From assembly GCA_026413225.1 (NCBI GenBank), contig CM048552.1:130461053-130525052 (forward strand): 64,000 nt of DNA, read 5' to 3'. The DNA is from Otis tarda (lineage: Eukaryota; Chordata; Aves; Otidiformes; Otididae). Positions 60,909-64,000 of this stretch are shown here, one piece after another; position 1 is the first letter of the stretch; each line of letters starts with the position of its first letter. The notes under the pieces were generated by a model, which did not search any database, was not told the DNA's origin, and saw only the letters and a program-made list of their open reading frames with translations. Both the position numbers and the translations under genes were made by a program.

Positions 60909-62496
60909 TGATTGTTCAGCTAGGAATAAAATAACTAGAATGCTGTGTGCTAAGTTTCATTTCACTCTCTTAAATTATACATCCATACAGCACAGCAGCA
61001 AACCCAACACAACAGCAATATCATCCAATGGGCTATCCATCTCCAGGAACTTGCCGAACCTTATCATGGTAATGTCCAGCTGCCTTCTGTGCCAGATAAA
61101 ATTATTTTCTGATCCCAAGTAAGCCCCTGAGGGACTACTGGGAGCTTCTGACTTCTTTGAAGCAGAACATTTAGAAACTATGAATGAAAGTTTTGTGCTT
61201 GTAGACATTGTGCTAGCCTTGCTCTTAGTTTGTAAGTGTCAGACTCAGCGTTCAGGCTCCCCATGAGCTTTTCATGCCTCTCTTACAGCAGGGAAGAGAG
61301 TAATGCTGGTGTAACTGGCTTCCTCCTAGTTTCTGCTCCATGGCAAAATGGAATCCTGCTCATGTGGGTCTGCAGGAGCAGTTTTCTGTCCCCATGAAAG
61401 CACGCTAGTGTGAGGAACATAATGGAGAGGAAGAGACTTCCTGGAATAATTCAGCTGTCCGTGACTGCTAGGCCAGCTTCTTGACATGGTAGGAAACTGG
61501 ATAGCCTCTAAGATCTGACCACTTCTGGAATAAAAGGAGTGTAGAGCCTGAATGAGGCAAAGTGAGGAATAAACCCATCTTTTCTTGACTTTCCCTACAC
61601 CTACAATTACCGTGGGAACACCTAACAAATGGTAGCAGTTTTAATTACAGATTTAGCTTTTTATCTGTTTACAAACTGCCTTACAGATCATTTCAAACTA
61701 GATGCTCTGTCATTTTACACTTGTGGTTTGCTATAGGGCTTATGGTGGAGATTGTACTGAGTAACTGAATAATCTTTCCCTTTTGCCATCTTACGGCTTT
61801 GCTCTGTGAACTGTTCTTTTTAGATAGATCATTCATTTGAGAGAAAAGGCTGCAGAAGTTTACTTTCCTCTGATGCTCCAGTTCCACTGTTAAGTGGCCA
61901 AATAATTTTTATAAAGCCTTCGTTTATGTAAAGAATAGATATTCAGACCACTTTTACCATAGTTCCGGCCTGGCTTTCACCCTAACTACCCTATTATTTG
62001 AAAGACCTGCTTTCAAGGTAAGCAATACAAAATACAATCGGCTGGCCTGTGACTGTCTTCAGAGGATGGAGGTTAAGACAATGTCATAGGTGTACAAGGG
62101 GAAATACAATCTTGTCTTACTTTCTCTTTCTCCTGTTGTTTCAGATTGCCGAATTTTTGGTCCTGTTTTTATTGGTATGTTATTCCCCTTGCTTTCCAGA
62201 ATTAGTGAGATTGCACTAAAGAAGCTTTGAGGCAGAGACGCAAGCAGAAATTTGCCTGTGTCTCTTCTAAAGCCAGTGCAGGAGCAAACCTCCTGAGGTG
62301 GGCTGTAATAAGTTTCTACAGAGAGCAAGGAAGACTTGGTAACTAGCTGGTCCTTTCTTTGCTCCAGGAATAGTACAACTACATGCTGTCCCTTCCCTTG
62401 GGCAGATGGTGATTTGGATGATAATCTTGCAATGAATCCCTCCTGCTTAGCTTGTTCACACTGTAACTAGAAAGTGTGTTCTATGTGCTTGCGCAG

Positions 62497-62536
62497 CGCT
62501 GATTTCGAAAGCTATGGAAAGAAGGGCTGTATCGAG
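62497..62536 (+). other. Candidate 40-bp exon, weak
   Basis: It lies between an acceptor-like TTCTATGTGCTTGCGCAG (ending 62496) and a donor GAG|GTGAGC. Two frames are open. One reads ADFESYGKKGCIE (phase 2 in, phase 0 out). The segment is very short and the phases do not match the other candidates directly, so it is reported only as a site to test. Confidence 0.15.
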
Positions 62537-64000
62537 GTGAGCCATTCAAATTTCATCTAAAAACTTATAAATAGCACCAGGAAGATAAAGCTAGAATAGC
62601 TCTCCCTGTCTAATGTGTACTTTGCTGAGCACTTCCTTTCACCCTGCAGCCCAGCCCATCACTCCCATGTGGTGTTACCGTTGCCATAGCATATGTTAGT
62701 TACTGGACCAGTGCCATTAGTTTCCAGTGAAGCAGCACATAGTTTTTGCATATAGCCCTTCTGATAAAATTCTGCATGGTTTCTTTGCTGTGACTCAGTA
62801 AATTGAATCCTTCTTCTAGGAGAAAGATGAAAGAGTGTATGAGATAAATGACTAAAATACCTAAAACTTCTGATGTTCTGCAGGTACCTTGATTAAAAAT
62901 ACTTCAGACTTGGTGCTTTTGTTGTATGTGAGACAAAATGGCAGGTACAAATCTTTATCACTGGGTAGATTTTATAAGGTCACCTGTCATCTGAACACCA
63001 GCCACAAAATAATTAGCATCTTAAAAAACTACCATGAATTCTTTTCATACCTCTTTTAATGTTAATTTTACTCCTGGCCTTATACTGCGCATTCAGGCAA
63101 GGTGACAAACTGGGACCTTAAAAATGCAGCATCTCTCTGGCATTTCATGAACACCTCAAGTTTCATGAACTTTACAAGAATCATGACCAAAAAGTTTTTT
63201 AAAAAACTCCAAAGTTCATCATGTCCTTTCTATTCTTTAGAATTAAGCTATGCCAGGTATTTCTGCAAGCAGACAGCACCCATTGCAATTTCACTGAATA
63301 AGAGAAAACTTTTGGCTCTTTTTTTTTTTCGCCCTGTTGCATTTTTTTTTTAACCCTGTGCAGAAAAAACAACCAGTAGTAAATCACAAAAGAGGACAGG
63401 TAGTCTTATTTTCTGGAAAGATAATCATGACAACAATATAAAAAGCTCCCCTTTTTGGCACAGTAACTCAAATACTTGGAGAAGATGGGTTGTAGCTGCC
63501 CTCAAGCTCAGTGGAAGACCCTTCACTTTCTCAGGGATGCTTATTAAACTGTAGATCCAGCTCTCACATTGTATGTGAGAGAGAGGTGAAATAATTATGC
63601 AAAAAAAATGAGGGGAAAGGAATTACTGATACTTTACCATTGCATATGCAACACACAGCATACATCTTTCTCATTTATGCCTTTAGTCCTGCTGAAACAG
63701 GGAAAAATAGAAGAACTTACCTTGCAGGTCAGTGTGCAGGGGGCCTGAAGAACTAATAGACTCTGAAAAATACTATCTGTGGCTTATCTTGACATAGAAA
63801 CCCTGGAGCAAGTGCACAGCACAGGTACTCAGTTCTCTGTTCTTCAGCTGATGGCTTTGATGTTTTCTGACAGTTTTTAATGCTGATGAGGCAAAACAAC
63901 CTCAGAACGTGCAAAACCATAGCAACTGCCGCAGGAGGATGCATCTGGAGACAAATTGTCCTTATCTCTTCTAATTTTACTGCATTTCTTCCCCTCTAAG

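Larger units (their letters stand above)
55976..64000. other. Non-coding unique sequence
   Basis: No gene is recognised in the last 8 kb. The intervals 58900-59175 and 60230-60560 are AT-rich, repeat-free and full of TAAT/ATTA words (for example CTTATTAATAATCTCC and TTATAAATTAAATTATC), and could be conserved elements. (TGAC)n lies at 60891-60908. Minus-strand frames of 124 codons (60177-60551) and 100 codons (61326-61628) have no recognisable domains. A candidate exon at 62497-62536 is listed separately. Confidence 0.45.

Noticed and set aside
60976-61106. Possible terminal exon after an acceptor-like site (TACAG at 60975), open in two frames
   Set aside because: The acceptor is weak, two frames are open at once, and no upstream exon clearly joins it.
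1-64000. Bacterial-type systems (operons, CRISPR, insertion sequences with transposase genes)
   Set aside because: No dense coding, no regularly spaced repeats and no transposase frames. The repeats present are vertebrate ones.

Overview
The window looks like bird nuclear DNA, most likely intergenic or deep-intronic. The evidence is its repeats: CR1 LINEs ending in the 8-bp ATTCTATG tail, a solo LTR of the type I associate with avian ERV-L elements, and several very decayed CR1 copies. I recognise no complete host protein gene, tRNA, rRNA or CRISPR array, and nothing resembling an operon. Apart from LINE reading frames, the longest open frame (177 codons, minus strand, 50734-51267) has no feature I can recognise.

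Layout. 1-10 kb: unique, AT-rich, non-coding sequence with a TACCC pentamer array near 5950. 10.2-10.7 kb: an old dispersed repeat. 12.1-12.9 kb: an AT-rich block that reads like a conserved enhancer. 14.75-17.72 kb: the main structure, a CR1 on the plus strand (flanked by a 7-bp repeat ATGACTC) split by a younger CR1 on the minus strand. The younger copy keeps the last endonuclease motif and an uninterrupted reverse transcriptase domain, broken only by one 1-base frameshift. 19.7-20.1, 30.9-31.7, 45.9-46.2 and 52.9-53.1 kb: ancient CR1 relics. 23.5 kb: a 118-bp CR1 3' end inside an 8-bp direct repeat. 46.5-47.1 kb: a CR1 that has lost its 3' end. 48.17-48.72 kb: a 547-bp solo LTR on the minus strand with a 5-bp target duplication (AACAC). 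54.3 kb: a tiny CR1 3' end. The rest is unique sequence with microsatellites and some inverted repeats.

Possible host exons. Five plus-strand segments have splice-like borders and an open frame: the window edge to 74, 22941-22994, 32029-32102, 44556-44648 and 62497-62536. The first, second and fourth share intron phase 1, so they could belong to one plus-strand gene with very long introns. I do not recognise the peptides, and short open segments with GT/AG borders are expected by chance in 64 kb, so these are candidates only. The minus strand was not searched as thoroughly for spliced exons.

No new multi-gene system was found. The items most worth checking are the nested CR1 with its near-intact reverse transcriptase, the direct repeats around CR1 copies, the phase-matched exon candidates, and two perfect 13-bp hairpins at 29748 and 33206.
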